Positions 1 to 9,938 are shown, numbered from the stretch's first letter. The stretch: 27,057 nucleotides of DNA from Liolophura sinensis (GCF_032854445.1 NW_027018433.1:1-27057), one strand, 5' to 3'. Program-made: numbers and translations. Notes: generated by a model not told the origin, from the letters alone.

Positions 1-5
1 GGTTT
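1..5. repeat. Partial unit at left edge (M0)
   Basis: These are the last five bases of a preceding unit, so the array continues to the left. Confidence 0.9.
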
Positions 6-554
6 CCATGGAGTAAGAGCCGTTGCTGGGCACGTGATCTTGACATCAATGATTATTCATTGTGGCTACAACCAAAAGTATTGGTCGGAGAGCAACACGG
101 TTTGCACCATTCGATTTCTCGTCAAAAAATACGTCGGATTAGCCCTCTTATCAGCAGCATTGGAACAGTTTTCCAATTTTGGATTTTTGCCTGGTCTTTT
201 TGCGAATTGAAATGGGCTACATTAACTATGTACAATCGCGACTGGTCATTACTATATTCAACTTTTCATTATAAGTTATGTGCCCTTCGGTAGCCCAGAC
301 GACGTCAAATCTTTGGGCCAAGCCCATTTAACTCACCCAGCAAATGTCTTACTTCTAAGTCGAAGACAAACTCAATGTCTTTATCTACATGTAGAAAAAC
401 CACACCATTTGTATATAAAAAAAACACAAGGTACTTGATACAGTCCGCTGTAAAAAGTACAATTGAACACCTGACCCACATCAATAAGGTGCCAAAAGAT
501 GCGCAATTGGGCCCAGGCATCTCCAGCTGTTGAAAATTGCAAATTTCCTTGTTT
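6..554. repeat. Satellite unit M1 (549 bp)
   Basis: Markers: p67 A, p93 A, p146 T, p172 A. Same type as M16, and M46 apart from p291. Noisy: one T missing from the TCATTTGTGG motif, extra C in the p140 region and in GGGCCC, extra C in CCTGACCC. Confidence 0.95.
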
Positions 555-1105
555 CCATGGAGTAAGAGCCGTTGCTGGGCACGTGATCTTGACATCAATG
601 ATTATTCATTTGTGGCTACAGCCAAAAGTATTGGTCGGAGAGCAACGCGGTTTACACCATTCGATTTCTCGTCAAAAAATACGTCGGATTAGCCTCTTAC
701 CAGCAGCATTGGAACAGTTTTTCCACTTTTGGATTTTTGCCTGGTCTTTTTTGCTAATTGAAATCGGCTACATTAACTATGTACAATCGCGACTGGTCAT
801 TACTATATTCAACTTTTCATTATAAGTTTATGTGCCCTTTCGGTAGCCCAGACGACGTCAAATCTTTGGGCCAAGCCCATTTAACTCACCCAGCAAATGT
901 CTTACTTCTAAGTCGAAGACAAACTCAATGTCTTTATCTACATGTAGAAAAACCACACCATTTGTATATAAAAAAAACACAAGGTACTTGATACAGTGCG
1001 CTGTAAAAAGTACAATTGAACACTGACCCACATCAATAAGGTGCCAAAAGATGCGCAATGGGCCAGGCATCTCCAGCTGTTGAAAAATTGCAATTTCCTT
1101 GGTTT
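555..1105. repeat. Satellite unit M2 (551 bp)
   Basis: Markers: p100 A, p200 T, p210 C, p441 G. p100 A occurs only here and in M17. Several one-base indels, including a T run lengthened before p200. Confidence 0.95.
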
Positions 1106-1657
1106 CCATGGAGTAAGAGCCGTTGCTGGGCACGTGATCTTGACATCAATGATTATTCATTGTGGCTACAGCCAAAAGTATTGGTCGGAGAGCAACGCGG
1201 TTTGCACCATTCGATTTCTCGTCAAAAAATACGTCGGATTAGCCTCTTACCAACAGCATTGGAACAGTTTTTTTCACTTTTGGATTTTTGCCTGGTCTTT
1301 TTGCTAATTGAAATCGGCTACATTAACTATGTACAATCGCGACTGGTCATTACTATATTCAACTTTTCATTATAAGTTATGTGCCCTTCGGTTAGCCCAG
1401 ACGACGTCAAATCTTTGGGCCAAGCCCATTTAACTCACCCAGCAAATGTCTTACTTCTAAGTCGAAGACAAACTCAATGTCTTTATCTACATGTAGAAAA
1501 ACCACACCATTTGTATATAAAAAAAACACAAGGTACTTGATACAGTCCGCTGTAAAAAGTACAATTGAACACTGACCCACATCAATAAGGTGCCAAAAGA
1601 TGCGCAATTGGGGCCAGGCATCTCCAGCTGTTGAAAAATTGCAAATTTCCTTGGTTT
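1106..1657. repeat. Satellite unit M3 (552 bp)
   Basis: Markers: p149 A, p169 T, p200 T, p210 C. Partner of M18. One extra T in the run at p165 and one extra G near p505. Confidence 0.95.
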
Positions 1658-2216
1658 CCATGGAGTAAGAGCCGTTGCTGGGCACGTGATCTTGACATCA
1701 ATTGATTATTCATTTGTGGCTACAGCCAAAAAGTATTGGTCGGAGAGCAACGCCGTTTGCACCATTCGATTTCTCGTCAAAAAATACGTCGGATTAGCCT
1801 CTTACCAACAGCATTGGAAACAGTTTTTCCACTTTGGGATTTTTGCCTGGTCTTTTTGCTAATTGAAATCGGCTACATTAACTAATGTACATACGCGACT
1901 GGTCCATTACTATATTCAACTTTTCATTATAAGTTTAATGTGCCCTTCGGTAGCCCAGACGACGTCAAATCTTTGGGCCAAGCCCATTTAACTCACCCAG
2001 CAAATGTCTTACTTCTAAGTCGAAGACAAACTCAATGTCTTTATCTACATGTAGAAAAACCACACCATTTGTATATAAAAAAAACACCAAGGTACTTGAT
2101 TACAGTCCGCTGTAAAAAGTACAATTGAACACTGACCCACATCAATAAGGTGCCAAAAGATGCGCAATTGGGCCAGGCATCTCCAGCTGTTGAAAAATTG
2201 CAAATTTCCTTGGTTT
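1658..2216. repeat. Satellite unit M4 (559 bp)
   Basis: Markers: p95 C, p149 A, p200 T, p210 C, and TACATA in place of TACAAT. Shares both private variants (p95 C, TACATA) with M19. At 559 bp it is the longest unit without a block duplication, because of about nine scattered one-base insertions. Confidence 0.95.
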
Positions 2217-2768
2217 CCATGGAGTAAGAGCCGTTGCTGGGCACGTGATCTTGGACATCAATGATTATTCATTTGTGGCTACAGCCAAAAAGTATTGGTC
2301 AGAGAGCAACGCGGTTTGCACCATTCGATTTCTCGTCAAAAAATACGTCGGATTAGCCCTCTTACCAGCAGCATTGGAACAGTTTTTCCACTTTTGGATT
2401 TTTGCCTGGTCTTTTTGCGAATTGAAATCGGCTACATTAACTATGTACAATCGCGACTGGTCATTACTATATTCAACTTTCATTATAAGTTATGTGCCCC
2501 TTCGGTAGCCCAGACGACGTCAAATCTTTGGGCCAAGCCCATTTAACTCACCCAGGGATTGTCTTACTTCTAAGTCGAAGACAAACTCAATGTCTTTATC
2601 TACATGTAGAAAAACCATACCATTTGTATATAAAAAAACACAAGGTACTTGATACAGTCCGCTGTAAAAAGTACAATTGAACACTGACCCACATCAATAA
2701 GGTGCCAAAAGATGCGCAATTGGCCAGGCATCTCCAGCTGTTGAAAAATTTGCAAATTTCCTTGGTTT
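2217..2768. repeat. Satellite unit M5 (552 bp)
   Basis: Markers: p210 C, p399 T, and an altered p337-340 (GGAT-like) corresponding to GAGT of M20. The A tract after TATATA has 7 A, as in M20. Confidence 0.95.
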
Positions 2769-3319
2769 CCATGAGTAAGAGCCGTTGCTGGGCACGTGAT
2801 CTTGACATCAATGATTATTCATTTTGTGGCTACAGCCAAAAGTATTGGTCGGAGAGGCAACCGCGTTTGCACCATTCGATTTCTCGTCAAAAAATACGTC
2901 GGATTAGCCTCTTACCAGCAGCATTGGAACAGTTTTTCTACTTTTGGATTTTTGCCTGGTCTTTTTGCTAATTGAAATGGGCTACATTAACTATGTACAA
3001 TCGCGACTGGTCATTACTATATTCAACGTTTCATTATAAGTTATGTGCCCTTCGGTAGCCCAGACGATGTCAAATCTTGGGCCCAAGCCCATTTAACTCA
3101 CCCAGCAAATGTCTTACTTCTAAGTCGAAGACAAACTCAATGTCTTTATCTACATGTAGAAAAACCACACCATTTGTATATAAAAAAAACACAAGGTACT
3201 TGATACAGTCCGCTGTTAAAAAGTACAATTGAACACTGACCCACATCAATAAGGTGCCAAAGATGCGCAATAGGGCCAGGCATCTCCAGCTGTTGAAAAA
3301 TTGCAAATTTCCTTGGTTT
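2769..3319. repeat. Satellite unit M6 (551 bp)
   Basis: Markers: p170 T, p200 T, p259 G, p299 T, p503 A. p503 A is shared only with M21. The CCATGG start has lost one G (CCATGAG). One T inserted in the p440 hairpin region. Confidence 0.95.
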
Positions 3320-3888
3320 CCATGGAGTAAGAGCCGTTGTTGGGCACGTGATCTTGACATCAATGATTATTCATTTGTGGCTACAGCCAAAAGTATTGGT
3401 CGGAGAGCAACGCGGTTGGCACCATTCGATTTCTCGTCAAAAAATACGTCGGATTAGCCTCTTATCAGCAGCATTGGAACAGTTTTTCCACTTTTGGATT
3501 TTTGCCTGGTCTTTTTGCGAATTGTGGTCTTTTTGCGAATTGAAATGGGCTACATTAACTATGTACAATCGCGACTGGTCATTACTATATTCAACTTTTC
3601 ATTATAAGTTATGTGCCCTTCGGTAGCACAGACGACGTCAAATCTTTGGGCCAAGCCCATTTAACTCACCCAGCAGTTGTCTAACTTCTAAGTTGAAGAC
3701 AATCTCAATGTCTTTATCTACATGTAGAAAAACCACACCATTTGTATATAAAAAAAACACAAGGTACTTGATACAGTCCGCTGTAAAAAAGTACAATTGA
3801 ACACTGACCCACATCAATAAGGTGCCAAAAGATGCGCAATTGGGCCAGGCATCTCCAGCTGTTGAAAAATTGCAAATTTCCTTGGTTT
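3320..3888. repeat. Satellite unit M7 (569 bp, 18-bp duplication)
   Basis: Markers: p21 T, p146 T, p291 A, p337-340 CAGT, p346 A, p357 T. Same type as M12, M22 and M27. It contains an 18-bp tandem duplication at 3507-3542. Confidence 0.95.
3507..3542. repeat. 18-bp tandem duplication in M7
   Basis: TGGTCTTTTTGCGAATTG occurs twice in direct succession (3507-3524 and 3525-3542); other units have it once. Partners M12 and M27 lack the second copy. Confidence 0.95.
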
Positions 3889-4436
3889 CCATGGAGTAAG
3901 AGCCGTTGCTGGGCACGTGATCTTGACATCAATGATTATTCATTTGTGGCTACAGCCAAAAGTATTGGTCGGAGAGCAACGCGGTTTGCACCATTCGATT
4001 TCTCGTCAAAAAATACGTCGGATTAGCCTCTTACCAACAGCATTGAACAGTTTTTCCACTTTTGGATTTTTGCCTGGTCTTTTGCGAATTGAAATCGGCT
4101 ACATTAACTATGTACAATCGCGACTGGTCATTACTATATTCAACTTTTCATTATAAGTTATGTGCCCTTCGGTAGCCCAGACGACGTCAAATCTTTGGGC
4201 CAAGCCCATTTAACTCACCCAGCAAATGTCTTACTTCTAAGTCGAAGACAAACTCAATGTCTTTATCTACATGTAGAAAAACCACACCGTTTGTATATAA
4301 AAAAAACACAAGGTACTTGATACAGTCCGCTGTAAAAAGTACAATTGAACACTGACCCACATCAATAAGGTGCCAAAAGATGCGCAATTGGGCCAGGCAT
4401 CTCCAGCTGTTGAAAAATTGCAAATTTCCTTGGTTT
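3889..4436. repeat. Satellite unit M8 (548 bp)
   Basis: Markers: p149 A, p210 C, p403 G. Same type as M13 and M23. Two one-base deletions (in ATTGGAAC and in the T run before p200). Confidence 0.95.
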
Positions 4437-4986
4437 CCATGGAGTAAGAGCCGTTGCTGGGCACGTGATCTTGACATCAATGATTATTCATTTGTGGCTA
4501 CAGCCAAAAGTATTGGTCGGAGAGCAACGCGGTTTGCACCATTCGATTTCTCGTCAAAAAATACGTCGGATTAGCCTCTTACCAGCAGCATTGGAACAGT
4601 TTTTCTACTTTTGGATTTTTGCCTGGTCTTTTTGCGAATTGAAATGGGCTACATTAACTATGTACAATCGCGACTGGTCATTACTATATTCAACTTTTCA
4701 TTATAAGTTATGTGCCCTTCGGTAGCCCAGACGATGTCAAATCTTTGGGCCAAGCCCATTTAACTCACCCAGCAAATGTCTTACTTCTAAGTCGAAGACA
4801 AACTCAATGTCTTTATCTACATGTAGAAAAAACCACACCATTTGTATATAAAAAAAACACAAGGTACTTGATACAGTCCGCTGTAAAAAGTACAATTGAA
4901 CACTGACCCACATCAATAAGGTGCCAAAAGATGCGCAATTGGGCCAGGCATCTCCAGCTGTTGAAAAATTGCAAATTTCTTGGTTT
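4437..4986. repeat. Satellite unit M9 (550 bp)
   Basis: Markers: p170 T, p299 T. Same type as M24 and close to M29. One extra A at ~p390 and one C missing near the end. Confidence 0.95.
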
Positions 4987-5535
4987 CCATGGAGTAAGAG
5001 CCGTTGCTGGGCACGTGATCTTGACATCAATGATTATTCATTTGTGGCTACAGCCAAAAGTATTGGTCGGAGAGCAACGCGGTTTGCACCATTCGATTTC
5101 TCGTCAAAAAATACGTCGGATTAGCCTCTTACCAGCAGCATTGGAACAGTTTTTCCACTTTTGGATTTTTGCCTGGTCTTTTTGCGAATTGAAATGGGCT
5201 ACATTAACTATGTACAATCGCGACTGGTCATTACTATATTCAACTTTTCATTATAAGTTATGTGCCCTTCGGTAGCCCAGACGACGTCAAATCTTTGGGC
5301 CAAGCCCATTTAACTCACCCAGCAAATGTCTTACTTCTAAGTTGAAGACAAACTCAATGTCTTTATCTACATGTAGAAAAACCACACCATTTGTATATAA
5401 AAAAAACACAAGGACTTGATACAGTCCGCTGTAAAAAGTACAATTGAACACTGACCCACATCAATAAGGTGCCAAAAGATGCGCAATTGGGCCAGGCATC
5501 TCCAGCTGTTGAAAAATTGCAAATTTCCTTGGTTT
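4987..5535. repeat. Satellite unit M10 (549 bp)
   Basis: Marker: p357 T. Same type as M25. One T missing from the left arm of the p427 hairpin. Confidence 0.95.
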
Positions 5536-6087
5536 CCATGGAGTAAGAGCCGTTGCTGGGCACGTGATCTTGACATCAATGATTATTCATTTGTGGCTAC
5601 AGCCAAAAGTATTGGTCGGAGAGCAACGCGGTTTGCACCATTCGATTTCTCGTCAAAAAATACGTCGGATTAGCCTCTTACCAGCAGCATTGGAACAGTT
5701 TTTCTACTTTTGGATTTTTGCCTGGTCTTTTTGCTAATTGAAATGGGCTACATTAACTATGTACAATCGCGACTGGTCATTACTATATTCAACGTTTCAT
5801 TATAAGTTATGTGCCCTTCGGTAGCCCAGACGATGTCAAATCTTTGGGCCAAGCCCATTTAACTCACCCAGCAAATGTCTTACTTCTAAGTCGAAGACAA
5901 ACTCAATGTCTTTATCTACATGTAGAAAAAACCACACCATTTGTATATAAAAAAAACACAAGGTACTTGATACAGTCCGCTGTAAAAAAGTACAATTGAA
6001 CACTGACCCACATCAATAAGGTGCCAAAAGATGCGCAATTGGGCCAGGCATCTCCAGCTGTTGAAAAATTGCAAATTTCCTTGGTTT
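5536..6087. repeat. Satellite unit M11 (552 bp)
   Basis: Markers: p170 T, p200 T, p259 G, p299 T. Same type as M26; M6 and M21 add p503 A. One extra A at ~p390 and one in the hairpin internal loop. Confidence 0.95.
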
Positions 6088-6637
6088 CCATGGAGTAAGA
6101 GCCGTTGTTGGGCACGTGATCTTGACATCAATGATTATTCATTTGTGGCTACAGCCAAAAGTATTGGTCGGAGAGCAACGCGGTTTGCACCATTCGATTT
6201 CTCGTCAAAAAATACGTCGGATTAGCCTCTTATCAGCAGCATTGGAACAGTTTTTCCACTTTTGGATTTTTGCCTGGTCTTTTTGCGAATTGAAATGGGC
6301 TACATTAACTATGTACAATCGCGACTGGTCATTACTATATTCAACTTTTCATTATAAGTTATGTGCCCTTCGGTAGCACAGACGACGTCAAATCTTTGGG
6401 CCAAGCCCATTTAACTCACCCAGCAGTTGTCTAACTTCTAAGTTGAAGACAAACTCAATGTCTTTATCTACATGTAGAAAAACCACACCATTTGTATATA
6501 AAAAAAACACAAGGTACTTGATACAGTCCGCTGTAAAAAGTACAATTGAACACTGACCCACATCAATAAGGTGCCAAAAGATGCGCAATTGGGCCAGGCA
6601 TCTCCAGCTGTTGAAAAATTGCAAATTTCCTTGGTTT
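6088..6637. repeat. Satellite unit M12 (550 bp)
   Basis: Markers: p21 T, p146 T, p291 A, p337-340 CAGT, p346 A, p357 T. This is the clean reference for this type (M7, M22, M27). Confidence 0.95.
6362..6380 (+). other. U6-5'-stem-like hairpin in p291 A units (shown in M12)
   Basis: TGTGC and GCACA pair over five bases, with an inner C-G pair closing a TTCG loop. This looks like the 5' stem-loop of U6 snRNA. It is complete only in the five p291 A units (M7, M12, M27, M39, M46); in the others one pair is lost. The rest of U6 (ACAGAGA box, U4-pairing regions) is absent. A TATATT lies 27 nt upstream (6336-6341). Probably chance, but noted. Confidence 0.2.
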
Positions 6638-7187
6638 CCATGGAGTAAGAGCCGTTGCTGGGCACGTGATCTTGACATCAATGATTATTCATTTGTGGCT
6701 ACAGCCAAAAGTATTGGTCGGAGAGCAACGCGGTTTGCACCATTCGATTTCTCGTCAAAAAATACGTCGGATTAGCCTCTTACCAACAGCATTGGAACAG
6801 TTTTTCCACTTTTGGATTTTTGCCTGGTCTTTTTGCGAATTGAAATCGGCTACATTAACTATGTACAATCGCGACTGGTCATTACTATATTCAACTTTTC
6901 ATTATAAGTTATGTGCCCTTCGGTAGCCCAGACGACGTCAAATCTTTGGGCCAAGCCCATTTAACTCACCCAGCAAATGTCTTACTTCTAAGTCGAAGAC
7001 AAACTCAATGTCTTTATCTACATGTAGAAAAACCACACCGTTTGTATATAAAAAAAACACAAGGTACTTGATACAGTCCGCTGTAAAAAGTACAATTGAA
7101 CACTGACCCACATCAATAAGGTGCCAAAAGATGCGCAATTGGGCCAGACATCTCCAGCTGTTGAAAAATTGCAAATTTCCTTGGTTT
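6638..7187. repeat. Satellite unit M13 (550 bp)
   Basis: Markers: p149 A, p210 C, p403 G, p511 A. The left part matches M8 and M23. p511 A near its end is shared only with M37 and M43, so it looks like a recombinant unit. Confidence 0.95.
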
Positions 7188-7738
7188 CCATGGAGTAAGA
7201 GCCGTTGCTGGGCACGTGATCTTGACATCAATGATTATTCATTTGTGGCTACAGCCAAAAGTATTGGTCGGAGAGCAACGCGGTTTGCACCATTCGATTT
7301 CTCGTCAAAAAATACGTCGGATTAGCCTCTTACCAACAGCATTGGAACAGTTTTTCTACTTTTGGATTTTTGCCTGGTCTTTTTGCGAATTGAAATCGGC
7401 TACATTAACTATGTACAATCGCGACTGGTCATTACTATATTCAACTTTTCATTATAAGTTATGTGCCCTTCGGTAGCCCAGACGACGTCAAATCTTTGGG
7501 CCAAGCCCATTTAACTCACCCAGCAAATGTCTTACTTCTAAGTCGAAGACAAACTCAATGTCTTTATCTACATGTAGAAAAACCACACCATTTGTATATA
7601 AAAAAAAACACAAGGTACTTGATACAGTCCGCTGTAAAAAGTACAATTGAACACTGACCCCCATCAATAAGGTGCCAAAAGATGCGCAATTGGGCCAGGC
7701 ATCTCCAGCTGTTGAAAAATTGCAAATTTCCTTAGTTT
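7188..7738. repeat. Satellite unit M14 (551 bp)
   Basis: Markers: p149 A, p170 T, p210 C. This combination is seen again only in M44, 30 units later. Confidence 0.95.
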
Positions 7739-8288
7739 CCATGGAGTAAGAGCCGTTGCTGGGCACGTGATCTTGACATCAATGATTATTCATTTGTGGC
7801 TACAGCCAAAAGTATTGGTCGGAGAGCAACGCGGTTTGCACCATTGGATTTCTCGTCAAAAAATACGTCGGATTAGCCTCTTACCAGCAGCATTGGAACA
7901 GTTTTTCCACTTTTGGATTTTTGCCTGGTCTTTTTGCGAATTGAAATCGGCTACATTAACTATGTACAATCGCGACTGGTCATTACTATATTCAACTTTT
8001 CATTATAAGTTATGTGCCCTTCGGTAGCCCAGACGACGTCAAATCTTTGGGCCAAGCCCATTTAACTCACCCAGCAAATGTCTTACTTCTAAGTCGAAGA
8101 CAAACTCAATGTCTTTATCTACATGTAGAAAAACCATACCATTTGTATATAAAAAAAACACAAGGTACTTGATACAGTGCGCTGTAAAAAGTACAATTGA
8201 ACACTGACCCACATCAATAAGGTGCCAAAAGATGCGCAATTGGGCCAGGCATCTCCAGCTGTTGAAAAATTGCAAATTTCCTTGGTTT
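7739..8288. repeat. Satellite unit M15 (550 bp)
   Basis: Markers: p108 G, p210 C, p399 T, p441 G. p108 G (ATTGGATTT) occurs only here and in M45. Confidence 0.95.
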
Positions 8289-8466
8289 CCATGGAGTAAG
8301 AGCCGTTGCTGGGCACGTGATCTTGACATCAATGATTATTCATTTGTGGCTACAACCAAAAGTATTGGTCGGAGAGCAACACGGTTTGCACCATTCGATT
8401 TCTCGTCAAAAAATACGTCGGATTAGCCTCTTATCAGCAGCATTGGAACAGTTTTTCCAATTTTGG

Positions 8467-8473
8467 ATTTTTG
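8467..8473 (+). other. Sm-site-like ATTTTTG in the unit (shown in M16)
   Basis: ATTTTTG with purine before it fits the Sm-protein site of snRNAs by sequence alone. Another T5 run follows about 10 nt downstream. There is no recognisable snRNA around it, so it is probably chance in a T-rich stretch. Confidence 0.15.
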
Positions 8474-8597
8474 CCTGGTCTTTTTGCGAATTGAAATGGG
8501 CTACATTAACTATGTACAATCGCGACTGGTCATTACTATATTCAACTTTTCATTATAAGTTATGTGCCCTTCGGTAGCCCAGACGACGTCAAATCTT

Positions 8598-8610
8598 TGG
8601 GCCAAGCCCA
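8598..8610. repeat. Small inverted repeat TGGGC-CAA-GCCCA (shown in M16)
   Basis: Perfect 5-bp arms around a 3-nt loop, present in nearly every unit. Short enough to be chance. Confidence 0.5.
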
Positions 8611-8628
8611 TTTAACTCACCCAGCAAA

Positions 8629-8665
8629 TGTCTTACTTCTAAGTCGAAGACAAACTCAATGTCTT
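8629..8665. repeat. Two alternative hairpins sharing one arm (shown in M16)
   Basis: TGTCTT at 8629-8634 and again at 8660-8665 flank a single AAGACA at 8647-8652. Either outer copy can pair with the middle arm (6 bp; loops of 12 and 7 nt), but not both at once. The p357 C/T marker falls in the first loop only. Confidence 0.6.
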
Positions 8666-8667
8666 TA

Positions 8668-8679
8668 TCTACATGTAGA
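8668..8679. repeat. 12-bp perfect palindrome TCTACATGTAGA (shown in M16)
   Basis: The 12 bases equal their own reverse complement, and the motif appears in almost every unit. A dimeric DNA-binding protein site is possible; no named site is claimed. M24 has one base inserted in it (~13048). Confidence 0.7.
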
Positions 8680-8695
8680 AAAACCACACCATTTG

Positions 8696-8708
8696 TATAT
8701 AAAAAAAA
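8696..8708 (+). promoter_or_regulatory. TATATA-A8 tract, TATA-like (shown in M16)
   Basis: TATATA runs into a string of A, 8 long in most units and 7 to about 10 in others. It would fit a TATA box on the + strand. On the - strand it is a T8 run, long enough for RNA polymerase III termination. No adjoining gene supports either use, and A tracts also bend DNA, which is common in satellites. Confidence 0.25.
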
Positions 8709-8714
8709 CACAAG

Positions 8715-8744
8715 GTACTTGATACAGTCCGCTGTAAAAAGTAC
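8715..8744. repeat. 30-nt two-stem hairpin with TNCG loop (shown in M16)
   Basis: Outer arms GTACTT / AAGTAC (6 bp), a 2x2 internal loop (GA / AA), inner arms TACAG / CTGTA (5 bp), loop TCCG. The loop is TCCG in 40 units and TGCG in 9 (M2, M15, M17, M30, M33, M36, M40, M42, M45). As RNA both are UNCG-class tetraloops. I saw arm changes only as one-base indels (M4, M6, M10). Extra A residues in several units fall in the internal loop. Confidence 0.75.
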
Positions 8745-8838
8745 AATTGAACACTGACCCACATCAATAAGGTGCCAAAAGATGCGCAATTGGGCCAGGC
8801 ATCTCCAGCTGTTGAAAAATTGCAAATTTCCTTGGTTT

Positions 8839-9388
8839 CCATGGAGTAAGAGCCGTTGCTGGGCACGTGATCTTGACATCAATGATTATTCATTTGTGGC
8901 TACAGCCAAAAGTATTGGTCGGAGAGCAACGCGGTTTACACCATTCGATTTCTCGTCAAAAAATACGTCGGATTAGCCTCTTACCAGCAGCATTGGAACA
9001 GTTTTTCCACTTTTGGATTTTTGCCTGGTCTTTTTGCTAATTGAAATCGGCTACATTAACTATGTACAATCGCGACTGGTCATTACTATATTCAACTTTT
9101 CATTATAAGTTATGTGCCCTTCGGTAGCCCAGACGACGTCAAATCTTTGGGCCAAGCCCATTTAACTCACCCAGCAAATGTCTTACTTCTAAGTCGAAGA
9201 CAAACTCAATGTCTTTATCTACATGTAGAAAAACCACACCATTTGTATATAAAAAAAACACAAGGTACTTGATACAGTGCGCTGTAAAAAGTACAATTGA
9301 ACACTGACCCACATCAATAAGGTGCCAAAAGATGCGCAATTGGGCCAGGCATCTCCAGCTGTTGAAAAATTGCAAATTTCCTTGGTTT
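8839..9388. repeat. Satellite unit M17 (550 bp)
   Basis: Markers: p100 A, p200 T, p210 C, p441 G. Clean partner of M2. Confidence 0.97.
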
Positions 9389-9938
9389 CCATGGAGTAAG
9401 AGCCGTTGCTGGGCACGTGATCTTGACATCAATGATTATTCATTTGTGGCTACAGCCAAAAGTATTGGTCGGAGAGCAACGCGGTTTGCACCATTCGATT
9501 TCTCGTCAAAAAATACGTCGGATTAGCCTCTTACCAACAGCATTGGAACAGTTTTTTCACTTTTGGATTTTTGCCTGGTCTTTTTGCTAATTGAAATCGG
9601 CTACATTAACTATGTACAATCGCGACTGGTCATTACTATATTCAACTTTTCATTATAAGTTATGTGCCCTTCGGTAGCCCAGACGACGTCAAATCTTTGG
9701 GCCAAGCCCATTTAACTCACCCAGCAAATGTCTTACTTCTAAGTCGAAGACAAACTCAATGTCTTTATCTACATGTAGAAAAACCACACCATTTGTATAT
9801 AAAAAAAACACAAGGTACTTGATACAGTCCGCTGTAAAAAGTACAATTGAACACTGACCCACATCAATAAGGTGCCAAAAGATGCGCAATTGGGCCAGGC
9901 ATCTCCAGCTGTTGAAAAATTGCAAATTTCCTTGGTTT
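9389..9938. repeat. Satellite unit M18 (550 bp)
   Basis: Markers: p149 A, p169 T, p200 T, p210 C. Clean partner of M3. Confidence 0.97.

Larger units (their letters stand above)
2769..5535. repeat. 5-unit sub-block (M6-M10)
   Basis: Ordered types are: (p170 T, p200 T, p259 G, p299 T), then (p21 T, p146 T, p337-340 CAGT, p346 A, p357 T), then (p149 A, p210 C, p403 G), then (p170 T, p299 T), then (p357 T). The same order restarts at M11 (first three types only), M21 and M26. Confidence 0.8.
5536..7187. repeat. Partial 5-unit sub-block (M11-M13)
   Basis: It repeats the first three unit types of M6-M8. The series then breaks: M14 and M15 are different types (p149 A with p170 T; p108 G with p441 G). 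Confidence 0.75.
6..8288. repeat. 15-unit higher-order repeat, copy 1 (M1-M15)
   Basis: Units M1-M12 match M16-M27 one for one at the marker sites. Private matches include p100 A (M2/M17), p95 C with TACATA (M4/M19), p503 A (M6/M21) and p403 G (M8/M23). Copy length is 8283 bp. M13-M15 do not match M28-M30 but do match M43-M45 in part, so the HOR unit is taken as 15 monomers. The first six units are rich in one-base indels. Confidence 0.85.
8289..8838. repeat. Satellite unit M16 (550 bp), reference copy
   Basis: Markers: p67 A, p93 A, p146 T, p172 A. Clean 550-bp partner of M1. The sub-elements of the unit are mapped on this copy. Confidence 0.97.

Noticed and set aside
4380-4574. Plus-strand 64-codon and minus-strand 65-codon frames repeated through the array
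   Set aside because: They overlap each other and the longer frames in other phases. Their recurrence only reflects the repeat itself, with no domain, signal peptide or codon bias to support them.
7767-8027. Plus-strand open frame of 86 codons recurring in many units as a possible gene
   Set aside because: It starts with GTG, and p200 T turns GAA into a TAA stop in 16 of 49 units. Frameshifts break it in others and no family is recognised. Treated as a chance frame in satellite DNA.
8351-8400. tRNA-like A box (TGGCTACAGCC) and B box (ATTCGATTTC) in the unit
   Set aside because: The spacing is about right for a tRNA or tRNA-derived SINE, but both boxes depart from consensus at key bases, no cloverleaf forms, and p67 A spoils the A box in several units.
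8467-8473. Spliced-leader or U snRNA gene cluster
   Set aside because: Tandem RNA genes of 0.3-1 kb were considered because of the Sm-like ATTTTTG. I see no U1, U2, U4, U5 or U6 core, no 5S rRNA boxes and no spliced-leader exon known to me.
8696-8700. TATATA as an active promoter
   Set aside because: Kept only as a low-confidence feature. A/T-rich tracts are expected in a satellite of this composition, and the base-paired hairpin lies where the transcription start would fall.
8289-8838. CENP-B box
   Set aside because: The pattern TTCGNNNNANNCGGG was looked for around each TTCG of the unit on the plus strand and does not fit.
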